Origin: Clavelina lepadiformis
Taxonomy: Eukaryota > Chordata > Ascidiacea > Aplousobranchia > Clavelinidae
Reading direction: 5' to 3'
Assembly: GCF_947623445.1 (NCBI RefSeq)
Contig: NC_135244.1
Coordinates: 20,708,860-20,772,859 of the forward strand
DNA length: 64,000 bases
Shown: piece by piece, positions 34,854 through 49,800 of the stretch
Position numbering within the stretch: the first letter of the stretch is position 1
Layout: the number at the start of each line of letters is the position of its first letter
Program-made: the position numbers and the translations under genes
Notes under the pieces: model-generated
Database searches by the model: none
Told to the model about the DNA's origin: nothing
What the model saw: the letters and a program-made list of their open reading frames with translations, nothing else

Positions 34854-37800
34854 TCACGCAACGTCAACCAGCGACGACGACGGAGCGAAATTGGTTTCGG
34901 TGACGTCGCAGGGTATTGTTATGTCACTTGAGTTTGAGTTTTTCTCGAAGATTCCTTCGCTGTCGCTGCTGTGCGGATGGTCGTCGCTAACTCCGCCCTC
35001 GCTGTCTCCGCAATAATCGGACACGGACAAGGTTCCGTCCCCTTTCCCGCTCCTCGCTTCAATCAGGTAAACCGAGGAAATCCCAGAATCCTCCGACTCC
35101 GCTCGTTTGGCGTGCTGCATCCGCTTCTGACGTAACGTCGTCATTTCGTCACGACTGATGACGTCATCAAAAGCGTCGGCCTCTTCACTGGGGTCAACGA
35201 GTTCGTCGGCGAGGAGAAAGCTCTTTGCCGGACACTGCAGCTGCACCTCGATTGGATCTTCAATCGCGCTCTCGAACGCTTCCTCCAAAGCGCGCTCCTC
35301 CGCTATAGGAACAATGACGTCACTTCCTTTTGGGAGGGTTGAGCTTTGTCGGCGGATGAAGGGGGGAGGATTGACAAGTAGGGGGCTCCCTTCGTGATCC
35401 TGGTAATGGATGAGGAAAACGTTTAGGAAGACACATGAGGGGGGAAGATTATTTCATATGTGTTATTTATGTTAAAGGGATTGAAGCAATTACTTCGTTG
35501 TTGTTTGAATTTTCGTTTGGTTTGACAACGAAGCTCGTTTCGTTCTCCGCTTTGCTGTTCCACATTATATTCTGGAATTAGAAAATAAATCCTTAATTCA
35601 CTGCATTTAAAAATTGCATCAACATTAACAACAAACTAGAAATCAAGAAAAAAATTGCAAGCTATAACATACAAACAAATAACCAAGAATCACACAACGC
35701 GGCAAGCAAAATAAAGATCTTACGTCGTTCCTATTAACGGAAGAGTTAAATTTGCCGTCGTTCACTTGCAGGTTGTTCTGGTTGAGAAGAGCTGTGCCGT
35801 TCGACCTGTAACCAGGTCCCCTGCCGTTGCTTTGGCCGCCAATGGAGAGCCTTGCCTGAAAAACGAAAGAAGATTTTGTGCTCGGGTCTACTCGTTGTTT
35901 GAAAAGTTAGGAAAAATGTTTTGATAATTTGATGGTTGGCCACAACAAGTCTTACGTGTTGGATATTTTTAAGGTTTGTCTTTTGCGAGCGCTAAAAATT
36001 TATGCAACGACTTTTAAAGAATAATTTCTAATTCAAATAAACTAAAATACTGTCGCCTGCACCTGCTGGGAGGCGGAACTATTGAAACTTGTCAGCATGG
36101 TCACTGACGATCGACTGCGCTCTCTTCTTCCCTTCTGTATCTCGACCGATAAATTGAACCGGTCCCACGCCTTCCTGAACTCGGCTTGGACCTGCACAAC
36201 AATTATTTTCTTGCGTTTTATTCTTAAAAGCAAGAGTCGAGTCCAACAATTTATCTCTAATCGTGGATATTGAACAGAGTAAATAAAATGGATAAAAACG
36301 ATGGAACAAACAAACCTCTCCGTTACAGAAGCAGTAGATGATAGCCACAAAAAAGCCCTAAACAACAGCATTGACGTCATGAGCGTTAAAATCGTTACTT
36401 ATTTGAACTGACCAACCGAATAAAAAAAAATGTTCGTTTTCATATTTTTTCTTCTTGTGAGCGAATTAATTAGACTTGCAAACACTCAAATCTCTGTATT
36501 TGATAAAACCACTAACTACGTCAATACCACGTCATTGATACGTCATAAAGAACTAACCTGAAATGAGTTGAAGAAGAGATCGAAGTACATCCGGATGTCC
36601 CACCAGATCCCGCTGTGGATGTTCTCCGGCATCCCGAGGAAGACGATCGCGTGGACTCCAAACATCGGAATGAGAACAAGAGTAGACTTCGCTAGTTTCC
36701 TGGAGGAGAGATGAGGAGGAAAGTTGATAAAAGATGAGAAAAGACTCGACCACGTTTAACTTAACAATGCTGCAATTATTTTGCCTGTAACCAAATAACT
36801 TAACTTATGAATTTATGCCTAAATATAATTCTATAAATTGGGAAGAAATAATTTCGCTGCATCGTCGCTTAACTCAACAATTTTCGGTCTAAGCTATAAA
36901 CCGTTGGTTTGTTTCTAAGTTTTTTAGACTTACGTTTATCAATGTTTTTATCATTTTAATATTCCGCCCCAAATCAAAGCCAACTGACAGCAACAATATT
37001 TCATTCGTTGAAAGTGCCGCTAACTTTATTGCTTCTACCCAAAGTCGTTTTCTCTCTTATCAACAAGCAATTTTGACTCTGAATAATCGAACTTACATGT
37101 ACTGTGTCCTATTATCAGTTCCTCCGACCAAACCTCTCTCCCGCATCTTGTACCAGAGGACTCGGATGATGTTGAGGAACAGAAGAAAATTGATCTGGAG
37201 GAAACGAAACGGGAATTCGGTGAAATATCATCCACCCATTGCAATGTTTCAAGCAGAGATGTATTTTAACCGTTTCCTTTTTGTTAATGAATTTCGATAA
37301 ATACGGTTCAATTCAAAAATATCCCCACATTTTACTCACCACGTTGGCCACCACGATTGGTCCGTTGTAAATCCATTTATACTCAGAGACTGCAATATCC
37401 CAGCAACTGCATAGAAAAAAAACGCCGTTAGTGGGCGCTAACGTAACGTAAACATGAAGACGACCAACTATTTTGTCATAATGCAACCTACTAACCCGGT
37501 GTCATCCAAGGTGGCCCGCACCACGGCCCACGGTATAACAAATATAACAGGAACTCCTAGAAAAGAATTGGGTTGAGTTTGTCGAAGTGGTGAAAACCGA
37601 AAACTGAAAACCGCAGCAAGAAATCGTAACTTACCCCAACCAGTCAAAATGAATCTCCACAAGTATTTCTTATCGGAGAAAAACGCCACGAAGATGAGAC
37701 TGTGCAGGTAGAGCGCCTCCGCCAGAATCCAGTAGTAATTGGTGGCCACGAAGTAGTGGAACAAGGTCATCACCACCTTACAGCCGATCTATGACGTTAA

Positions 37801-40800
37801 GAACTGGAACTTTACAAAACTTCTAGCCGCGACCAGACAAAGAACCTTTGCTGATTTAGGGTTTGCAAAGTTGAATGACAATTTTTTAAACGATTTTGGC
37901 GAAAAACAATTTTTACTCTCTTATTATTGGTTAAAAATGTGCTGTCGGGATAACTCAAAATAGACTTAAATATCCTTAGACGTTTGAACTATAATCGAGA
38001 TCTTACTTAACTTACCCGATAAGATGCAATCTCGCTCGAGTTATCGCTGTTATATCCGCTGGAATCAATGCTCATATCCCCGCTGCGGACGTCCATAATC
38101 CCCGATCCATAATAAAGGACTCTGTCTTTGACAAATATGACAGCAGCACGAAGAATAAAGGAAGCAAATAGATGCATGTGGATGTAGTTGCGAGTACAAT
38201 GGAGTCGCCTGGTGACAGTCAGAGAGTAAAACAAAGACAAATTAATCTTAAAATACTATTGCAGTGATTTTCTAGCAGGGTTAACTTGGCCAAAATCGAT
38301 AGTGACCTATAATGCGCTAATGCACAACATCAAAAGACTTGTTTTGTTGTTGTGCTAAAGAAAATATCTCTTATAATACCGGTATTTTCTTCCTATTTAT
38401 GCATTGGAGGGCACAAATTCGGTGTTTGGTGTCCATATTAGGTTTTTGGGCAGCAAAAAAGCCTCAATTAAAATTTATGTGGTAAAATATTCTAGGAAGT
38501 TGAACCCCACATGCGCCCGTAATCGGCTTAAGTCCAACCCCAAAATTACGGGCATTCCGAATCAGTTAATCATCGCATGGTATGAACACGAAACTAGTTC
38601 ACTGTACACTTCACGAAAAAATTTCCCTCTGTGCATTCCTTAAATGGAAAGCTATTTTGTATGGCAGTCTTTTTGCATAACTGCTGTAAAAGCATTCGCA
38701 TATTGCAGAAAAGCTAAAATGCCAAACACTGTGACGCATGACTTTTGCTTTAGCCACACGATGATGCACTAGAGCTGCAAGCGGCAACACAGTGGCGTCA
38801 ATGCTGAACGTGACAGACGATGTATACGAACAAATCACATTTCCCACAATTTCAAATTACTTTTAAGGTATTAAGCGTTATACTTAGGATAAACTTATGG
38901 TAAACGAACTCAGTCCACACAGAACGGTCAGTTCCAGCTTGAACACCTTACTTGAAATATCCAAGAATGCCCATCGCAAATATGAGAGCGACCAGCGAAC
39001 AGGAATATCCGATTGTGTAAAGTAGAATGAGACTCTTAATCTTTGGCTGTAAAGATAACAGGTTACTTTCACACTATAGACATCACATTAATTACTCTTG
39101 TTTTCACAAGTTGTGGCGCTATTTTTACGAGCTGCTTTCGTTTCAATTTTGCTTAAGAGATGCATAAATATGATGAGTTTAGTTTTGAAATCCGCTAAAT
39201 AATAATAATAGTAAACACTACATGAAGTTAGTGAGCGCTAGTAATAACTAAAAAGTTAAGCGAAACTCACACGATCAACCATGCGTCCATGCAGTGATTC
39301 AACATGCGTGAATACGAGACAGAAATCATGCAAATACAACGAACTCAAGAACATTCAAAAGTTAGTAAGAAGCAGACAAATAATGAGATTACTTCTGGCT
39401 AACAATAGTGGAATACGATATGTAAAATATGTAGTTGGCGAAAAAATCAAATTATGAAACATACTTTGTATTATCATGGAATTTTTAGTTATGTTGTGAG
39501 TAAAAACGTTCGAAATGATGACGAAAGGTATTAAATTTGGCAGCATTTGGTGCGAGAAGCACGTGCTGCAAGCAAAGTTGGTAACTTGCATGCGGCGTGC
39601 CGATAAGTGCCTTGAAATGCGAGCAAAAATGAGAAGTACGCAAGTTTTAAGGTGCTATCACTCACTTAGCGTGTCTGAACACTTGATAAAAAGTGCTTAA
39701 ACGGACAAAAGGAATCTTTATTGTTCAAAACGAAACATGCAGTAAACGAGAGACAAGGTCATCATGACAAATCGAAAAATAGTCTTCAACTCACATCGCC
39801 GTCATTTTTTATTTTCTCAATGACGCTTGCGAGGTCTGGGTAGCGACAGTCGTGATAATCTGTCCAGGTTTGGGTGCCGTTATTGGTGGTGGCCCATTCC
39901 CCCTGCGGACTGCATATGCGCTGCACCTTTCCTAATTACAAAATACAAAATAAAGTTGCAACAAAAGCAGACATCTCTGCAAGGTTACGACACACTTGGA
40001 TATATTGTAACCGGTCTGTTCCGTCATAAATGATGACTGAATGCCGTTATCATTTGCCTAGTAATTATTATTTTAAAGGTAATGGACTTTATAGAAAACA
40101 GAAGTGCGCTCAACAGGTTTTAGTCAATAACAAAGGATGCTCCTCCGGTGTTTTAACTCGTTTTACTGAGCCATGACCGGTTTCGCGGACCCATGCGGTG
40201 GGATCCATCAGGGCAAATTATAACAATAGAGAAGGTTTTTTGTCTAGTTGGTTGGCAGGTTATGTCAAGTTAAACGCAAAATCAGTGGATACCGGCTTTG
40301 TATGAGTTAATTTTGAAACACAGCGACCTAAAGCCGGTGTCCAGGAAGTCCAATGTTCTACTGTTCACGCTGCAGTAAATTGTTTTTCTTTTGGACGTTT
40401 GACGCAACGTCGAAATGTAAGCATAGATGCCGACGCGGCAGTTTGATTGAAACTTCCTGGGTTAGCATATCGCTATCATTGCATTTGCTATGCTGAAAAA
40501 CATATTTTTGAGCGCGTTGAACAGAGTTTAACAGCAAAGGTGTATCTGAGAGTTCAAACACACAACACACTGGACAAAACTTGGAAACCAAACGAGTAAA
40601 CGGGATCAGAAACCACAGCAAAGATACAGCAACTACTAAACTACTTAGTTTACCATCTAATTAAGCTAAAAGAAAAATAACGAAAATAAAAACAAATTGT
40701 ATAAAGATGTTGAAAGTAGGAAGATGTTGGAAGTGCGACACAAACAACAAAGGTCAAACGCTGGAGAATATGTCGTTTATGCAGACATTTCAAATGTCTC

Positions 40801-43800
40801 TGTTGTCATTTTCTATACCAACACAACAATGTTGGCTAAGTAACAAACTTCGTGTTTATTAGAATTAGATAAGCATTGCATGTGGCACCAGCGTTTTGGC
40901 TGTTTTTTCCTCTGCATAAAAATATTCTGATTTAATAATAACTCTGCTAGTATTTTGTACTCAACCAGTTAGTTAAACCGAGTTTAAACACCTAAGTATA
41001 AAAAACAAACGCACACAGCTCGTACGGCTAAGTTTCGACGGCTTTAAAACATACAAAGCATCTCAGACAAAGCACTCGGCATCTACACAACCGAACATAA
41101 TAACTACAAACTCCCAACCAAACGCTATCAGCGTCCAAGTCTACTTATCTACCACCTAGAGACACTTTCTTACATTTTCTTCGTTATTCCAAGGCAGACC
41201 AAACCGAGGACAACGCGAATAATCGCTCCAAGTATGATTTGGGTCAGAAGCTAACTTTTGCCACGTGCCATCTTCGGTGCAAATTCGAGTCAGGGCGGCT
41301 GTCAAGCAAATTTCGATTTACCGGGCAAAATTTCTCGATAAATTGTCAATTATGACGATACACTACGCTTTTTATTTTTTGCAAAGTGGGTTGTGCACTG
41401 TACTAATCTAACAATGAATTGGAACCTTGAAGCGTTCTGATTTTGTCACACAAAAAAACTTGACGTAAAATTTCATTCAGATGCAGACCAACAGCGACCA
41501 GGTAATTTTAAGCAATTTCAGAATTAAGTCGAACATGCAATTAACCAACCTTCGTGATCAAAGTCCGGTATATACTCCGGACATCTAATGGACACCGTCT
41601 CGCCAGGGGGGCTATTCGGCCAGCAGGTCAATTTGTCCCATTCCCCTTTGCAGTAATTGGTGAGGTAATTTCCTGTAAAAAGGATGAAAATAACTTTAAT
41701 TTGAACGCATGCGGACGGTAGGTTGACGCTCTGTCAGCGTTATGTGAACTTGCAATGAACGATTCACTATATTTTAAGAACAATGCTGGAAGCCAGACCG
41801 AGCATTTACACTTAAACTTCTCACATAGTCCCACAAAAGAAGCAAATAAGCAAGCAAAGTCAGCATAGCATAGAAATGTTTTGTGAGTTTTACCTTCGGC
41901 GTCTTTGGGCGCCAAATCGTTCGTCAAATCCCGCTGACATTTCTTCATTTGTGTCGCCAGAACGTCCAATAGCTCCTCGGTCGTCAGCAAACCGTCGTCC
42001 GCCATCGTCTATTGTGACGTAACAATTATAACAAATCTGGGGCAACAGCCTTATGTTTACACTACTCAACTGTTGAAATAAGGTGAACTTATCAATAACG
42101 GATTGCACAAATCAAACTCGTACCAATGAAATATGAGAATGATTTCCTGTTTTATTACGTCATAAGGGGTCAAACAAAACGCACAAAAACGCGAAATTTT
42201 GAATACAAACATAGTAGTCTAATTTGGCCCCAGGCAAGCCACAGTCAACCTATATTAAAGTGGTTGATGCAAACAGAAAAAATAGATTGCTAAACGTATG
42301 ACTAGCGGTTACTCCAAAATTCGATACGTGTAATCTAAAGTTTAGATTACTTTATACAATAATCGTTTAGATTCTAAACGACTATGAAGCAGTTTCTGTC
42401 TTCCACTTGTCCTATTCCATTGTATAAAGGCCGTAAACCGATAGCACCTTTAAGGTTAGCAATTTCTGATCTTCCGTGGAATCATAAAAAGTTACACGAT
42501 CCCGTCGTACTTGCACCCACCAATTTTATACAATTAAGGTATATGAGGAAATCTTTCAAAAAGTCAACGAAACTTTCCCTTTCCTGTTGCAGCTATTAGA
42601 TGTTAGACCGAACAATTAGCTACCTAGACGGCTATGACGTGTAAATATCTTTATATTACCGGCTTGAGGGCGAGGTTTCATTTTCAGTAAGCTCATGCTA
42701 AGCAAATTTTAAATAATTTATTTAAGACATTCGCATATGAGCACGAGTTGAGTGATTTTAATCGATTCTAAGATCGCATCTGCAAGAATAACTATTTTAA
42801 AAGAATACAAAATCTCATAAATAAGAAAAATCATCGTTTAAATATTCGGCGCATGTAAGTGAAATGCCACACATTGTCGAAATAATAAAAACGCGGATGC
42901 ATTTTCATGAAATGAAACTCGGTCGTACAATGCCTTTCGTTAATAGCTATCGCATATTGCAAAAAAATGAGGGTAGATTATGTATTACATACAACACACA
43001 TGCTTGCTTTAGAAAGCGTAACTCGGGCTGCGACTATCGTTAATCAAACTAGGTAATACCTGTACACAGTACTTTGTTAAAATTCAAAAAAAGGTTGTTA
43101 TATGAGATATCAGATAAGTACAGTTATTTATCTGCTACACTCACAAGTCTGTTTTCTTTGTTATCGTGAAAACGATACTACATACTTGTTTTCGTAAAGC
43201 GCCAGTACAGTAGCAAACAATATGATTCACCAAACACTCAATGATAAAATCTTCATTAAAGTATAAAAATTAAATTCGATATTAGCAACCACAAGATTTA
43301 AACAACAAGCTTAACAAAAACTTTAAGTAGATAACATATCTAACGAATAGTGTGCGCGATTGACTGGGAGAAAAAACTGTCAGTCTAGACAAGACAGCAG
43401 TATATCAAGTTGTCATCGCAAAGCGAGATGTTCATAATTGGTTTCAAATTATAAATGTACGGTACAGTGTACATTGATACGAACAAAACAAGAGTAGGCT
43501 ATGTACCACATAGACAACAGGTATCATAGCCAACACAAAGCGGCTAAATGTCACACAGGTTCGTAAGGTGAAGCAAGCCAGTCACTACAAAGTTGTTTTC
43601 TGAGTTGCCATAACTTTAAGTTTTGTTAACTACAGACGCTTTGTGTAACTTAATCTTGAAAAGGCACGGCGTGCAAAACAAGATAAAACTACACTCTAAC
43701 TTCTGACAAAACAGCTGAAACTCCACTAGTCTGGCTAAGGGCAGTCCTACTGATATGCCACTTGCTCAAACCTCAACTTTTTCATATCCTGTTGCCGAAA

Positions 43801-46800
43801 CATCGCAGGTCTTTGGCGCCGAGTACTCAAACCACGTGTTAACAAGTTGTCTTGGTCAAAGTTAAATTACAATCAGGCTTCTCACCAACGTAGGCTAACT
43901 TGTTACTACCAACAAGCAGTAGAACAAATTTTAACTTAATCGTTGCCTGAGTTGTGCCTCCAATGTTATATGACGGCATATTTGCGTTTGTTTCTCACAA
44001 TGCTCCGAAAGAGATGCTCTTTTAGTTTCTTTATTACAACCCTGTCGGTTGATCTGATACTATCAGAAACAGTCGGCACTACTCAACAAACGCCAGAGGA
44101 AACAGGAACGTTGAGAAATGAATGGGCCGTGACAATTCTCACTGATATTTTACAAACAAGCTTGCTATGCCAGTCATATGTGATTGGGCCAGGATATTTT
44201 CAAAACATTGATAATATCCTAAAACACTTCACCAAAGCGTTACTTTGCACCGCGTCACGCTTCATGCGTTAACGATTAGGTAATTTCAGACCTGGGTACG
44301 CCGGGTTCCCATAAACAAGTTTTGTTACCCACTCTGTTTAAAACAGGTTTCATTTTTAAGACTTAAGCATGAGAGCAACCGTACGTCACAAACGTAAGGT
44401 GCCGTAATCCAGTGGTACAAGCATACGGTTAAGCTAAGGTATGTCCTGTATTCTGACGTCATTAATCGTCACAATTCTGTGTTGGGCAAGTGGTTACAGC
44501 TGGTTTAGAGTTAGCTACAGTGGCTGCCTGTTTAACGGAATTAGTAATACGATATTTAGCCCGCATGCGCTATTTGCAATGACTTCATGTGGATTAACCA
44601 AAGCAAAGTGGCAATTTACGCTCAACTATGTTATTCATTTCATTTCAAAGTAACCGGGACGTTACACCACGAAGTATCCTGCGTTTCGTCCAACTTGGAT
44701 AAACTTTGGATGACATCATCACAGCGAAATGTTTGTTGGTGCTGGGAACTGGAAGCAATTGCCCGACCGAAAGCAATTTCCACATGTTTGCGGTTAGGTC
44801 CTTTGCTTTTGTACAAGAAAATACGCGGAAAATTGCTTTGTGGAAAAACGAAAAAATGGGAGGCAAAACTAATGAAAAGGTTTGGTAAGGTTCCACGAAT
44901 TGTTACGTAATATATACGATCGTTTGATAAAAGAACAAACACAACGTCAAATCGAGACCAATCGGAAGCAATTATAGAAAGGTAAATTAACACAAACATT
45001 GTTATACCTTTCAACAATTATAGACTTGATTTAGTTAAGTTGGGTTACGTAATAATTGATTTCAACTTAGCATAATGACCAAACAATAATCAATTTAACC
45101 GGAAATAGCTTATGTGCTTAACAATTCGCCAAAACAAAGCAAACCAGTGAGTATAATAAATCTATCAATAAGGACTTCTAAGTTAAAAATCAATAATTGT
45201 TATTGCTTAAAACATACAAAAATGATCAAAGCAGATATAGAATTCTTAACAACGCTATAGACTACACCCCATAGTTTTGAAGTGTCTCAACAAAAACCAA
45301 CGTTCAAACCGTAAGGTTAAATAAAGCAACTAAATCTCCACGAAAACCTCCCACTTATCAATAGGATAATCCTGTAATTCTAAAGATTACAGTTCATTAA
45401 AACCACACTTACTTAGGACAGACTATTATAAGCTAGAAGCGGCTACTGTGTTGTTCCAGCTGTGTCCTGAAGGTCCATTTTTTTCGTCAAAACAAAATAA
45501 ACAGAATGGCAAAACCACGCGACATGTCGAAAACTATCATGTTTCTTTAGTCTTCACTTGCTGACAATGTAGGTAGAAAAGAGAGTCCCCAATGGCCTGT
45601 ACGACATGATAAATGGTGGATCGAAAGGCTGGGAACAGCAAAAAATATAACGAGTTTCAAATGCGTTTGCGCTACGAGTGCAAAGATTTTCCGCTATTTT
45701 TAAGTTCGAGGGAAGTTGTAAACCTATTTGAAATGTTTGTCGTGACGCCTCGTTTTATAATTTCCACTTGTGAGCAATTGGCTGCCGCATACGGAAGGAC
45801 ATGGTGAAGTCACATTTTGTGGCTTTATTACGTCACAGAGAGATATCACTGTCGGTAAAGTGAATTGAATATTTACAGTCAAACTTTGTTGGAATATTCA
45901 CAGTTGTATTACCTCGAAAAAGAGGAACAGAAATCAACTGAGCACAATGGCAGTCAGCCAAAACTATGCGATTATTATGTCATTAAACAACCTTTATCAC
46001 GTTTACAAGCAGGACAAGACAAATTTATCTGCGTTATTTTGAAATTTATTAATAATTAATTAATCCCAATTTAAAACCATGCTCTTACACTCGTTCAAGG
46101 TTAAAATGGCAATGGCCGTAAGAACATGATTTATCACATTAGCACATCCATTTTGCGTAAAAGCTACAGAAACTTGTGAAATGGGAAAGATTAACCTGAA
46201 ATATGAGAAACACAAGTATTTTTCTAGTTTCAAACTTGAATTTGAACGATGCGAACTTAATACAATGTGGTATAGCAACGTTGGACCTAATGTAATTTCG
46301 CAGCATAAAATCTACCTGTGGGAGTAACGCGAACCCCCATTTTAAATTTAACACCTTTAGCCCTTGACCCATATATCTTAGCCTACGTGCTATTTCAGTT
46401 TCAGGTCCAGATCTATTTATATAAAGCTGACGTCACTAATTGACTGAAAGGCAAATACCGGCGCAAAGAAAATGAATTTTAACTTGTCAAGCAAGTTATG
46501 ACGTAACTCAGTCGAAACTTACTTTGTGGTATTGGTGGAATGAACTTCGGAATTGTAATAAATGTCATTAAGTACTTTTCTAAAAGTTACATAAGATTCA
46601 CAGCAACATCCAGAAATGAAGCAATTCTTGTAAACTGTTTATTATCTTTGCAATAACATGTTCTCGTGCAATTCGATTGATTCCTTCTGCTCGATTACTT
46701 AATAAAATAATAATTAAATAATCGACTCAAAAAAACCTTCAACCTTAAAATTATCGATAACAAATACGCCCTAAATCAGGGATGTCCAACCTTTTATTAA

Positions 46801-49800
46801 AGTGGGCCGCATTGTCACTTGAAATAATTCAATGGGCCGCAGAACCTATTAAATTTCAAGAAAAATGGGTACATAAAGTACATATTTTTGGAGTGAAAAC
46901 GACTAACGGGCCGCACAAAAATCTCAGGCGGGCCGCAGTGCGGCCCGCGGGCCGCAGGTTGGACATCCCTGCCCTAAATACATCGCGCTGTTCACTGCAG
47001 ATTGCATTCATTTTATCGATCTATTTTATAGCTCATTGAATCTGTAGTAATTTGCAGTTATTCCCAAGATAATTTTACTGCTATTTCGTGGGCCATTGAT
47101 CTACATTTTACAGCTATTTCATGGATCAGCAATCATCTCGAATAATAGCCTATATTTGCAAAAGATGGTTTGATATTATGAACATAACTAGAATCTAAAA
47201 TCTAAATTTTTTGAACTCATCAATATACCAACAGCACCAAACTGTTCCAAGTTTCTTAACCAACAAAAGTAAGTTTATTCCCACGATAAACTCACGAAAT
47301 TTCTTTCAAACAGCAGCTTTTAAGCATTTCAATGAAATTGTCATTAGATAAAAAACTTTCGTTATTGAAACATCACTTAAAGTAGAATGCATTGTTACGC
47401 AATAATAGGCACAATCCCCCACAGAGACGGGCTCAGCATGACAATAAAAATCCCTGATGATAGATCTAAATTATTCTGATGAAGGACATTCAGGCCTCAG
47501 TGATTCTATTGTCTGCTAAGTAAACTACAAAAAGTTAGTTTTATCAGAAAATGAAATGATAGAGCGTCAAGGAATTGGAATGAAAACGGAACCAGCTAGA
47601 GTGAAAGTACGACTTCAACCCCGTCGGGATGCGATTATTAAAAAAATGGCAATAAAACAAATTGGTTTTCTTATCATATCTATAATTCATGAAAACGAAT
47701 TAAGAGACATCAGTCTTTTTTTGTTATTAATCATCACACGCATCACTGTAAAGCTGTAACGTGAAGAATATTAATCATGGTTCGGCATTTTGCCCTCTGT
47801 GTACTAGGGCTCGTCTTGAAATATTCATGGGGCCTATTAACATTAACGACTCGTTTGTGCCACCTGACGGAATAATAGATTATAAATATTATTACATCAG
47901 GATAAGCCGGTCATTAATCAAACATTTTATAGAAGGATCTTTGATGACAAGTAAGCAATAGGCCGAAAGCCATAATAATAACATGCCATGTAATTTCTGT
48001 TCGTTTTGTCATTTTGACGTAAGGGTATTGTTACGTGTTGGTCAAATCTGCTTAGTCTTGAGCTTAATGAGATTAACAAGGGTTTACTTCGGGTCACCAG
48101 TTGTCTTAAAAGTTTACTTGGGGTCAACATTTCAAGGGCACTATTACGTAGTTGTATATAGAACTTATTTTATAAGGACGACATAAAAGATAACAAATTA
48201 ATAGTAAATCAATGTAAAAATAATTCGTCTATCCCGGTTAACGAAAAACAACCCCGTTGTCGTTCTTGTGGGTGTGGGTGTAAGGGGGATTCGTTCAAAG
48301 CACCTGAACACGTTTGCTTCATAAATAACTGTCGCAACTGCGCCTTTAAATATAGATTAATGAGGCGGCGAATGTAAAATACTTTGTCGAAAACCGCTAG
48401 AGTTTCAAAAATCAATCTTTTTGTAAGTGGACGCGTAATAGCGTTAAGAATGGCGGGAAGTATTCACGCGAATTGTCAGTAACGTAATGTCAGTGACATA
48501 TTCAATTAAATTAAATATTAAATTGTTTATTGCGGAAGGAAAAGTTAAGTGAAAAAATAACCACGTAAAGTGGTTATGCGCGTTGCAAGAATCACATTCT
48601 CCGAACTTGTAATTAAATTAGCGGCCAAACCTTTGTCTAAAAATGATCGCGCTCAAGCATAGCGTCGTGATTTACCAACTTTAAAAATACTTTTGTCGAT
48701 GACAGCGCTAATTACATCATTACGTCAAACTTGGAATTTTTAGTGTTTTGCCCGAACAGGTTAAAATAAACCGACAATCGAGAAAATGAAATTAAACATA
48801 AAAATGTCCAACTTGACAGAAAAATTTCCAAACTGTCATTTTTTGATTGTCTGAAAATCTTAAGAATTTACAACGGTCGTAAGTGACTTATAATTAACAC
48901 GATAAGCCGTTCGTTATTAGAAACATATCAATGAGATTATGTCATCAAAATCTAAGTTAGATCACGAAAAATGACGAAATTAATTTAAAATACAATTGCT
49001 ATGAAATATGAAAAAAACTGATTCGCTGTAAGTTGTCGAAGTGTGACTGGGTTGGAGCAAAAAGAACGTATAATATTACAGCTGTCTTCAACAGCTAACA
49101 AACAATGACGCGATATGGGAACAATTTTTAACATTGAAATTCTTCAAAAAAGAAAATTGCATGGAAATTTCAACACCGCAACAGTCCAGCGCATTTCTCA
49201 CCAAAACCTGCTAAAAACCCCCGCTTCAAAGCTAAAGATCGGTTTGGTAAGAATAGGATCAACAACCAACTATCGACGTACGCCGGGGTGGATTAAGAGA
49301 ACTAAAAACAACGGACTATTCATTAATCACCCTACAATTTGGTCGCCCGGAAAGATTCTGATAAATTACAGGCTGTGAAAATATCCTGGTTGTTAACAAG
49401 TTACAACGTGAAATCCAACTGTGTTTAAATGTGGCAAAAACACGTTGTCTGCCTTACAAGGTTAAGCATTCTAATCTTACAGATTTGGCAACAACAAATT
49501 TTCCTCCTTTGCGTGAAGAACACTACACTATACGCTGTCTATCACGGGCAGATAACCTGATTTTATGCATTTTTAATCAGCTCATTTTAAGCACACAGAA
49601 TTTCTTTCTGCAGGGTTATTTGGGAAAAAGAAGTTAATGGGACACTTTTTGTATATGGTGTAAAAAACAAGTTAAAATGATAACAAAAATGGTAAAGTTG
49701 GTACTTTTACTTTTTGCACATCATTTGCTTCCTTGATATAGAATTCAGATCCTATATTTTATAATGACTTGTAGGCCTCTGCAAAGATAAATCTTGAAAG

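Noticed and set aside
43943-44272. Plus-strand 109-codon open frame
   Set aside because: Composition and lack of homology suggest chance; no flanking splice signals of note.
44587-45017. Four overlapping open frames on both strands
   Set aside because: Openness in several frames at once reflects few stops in the local sequence; none resembles a protein I know.
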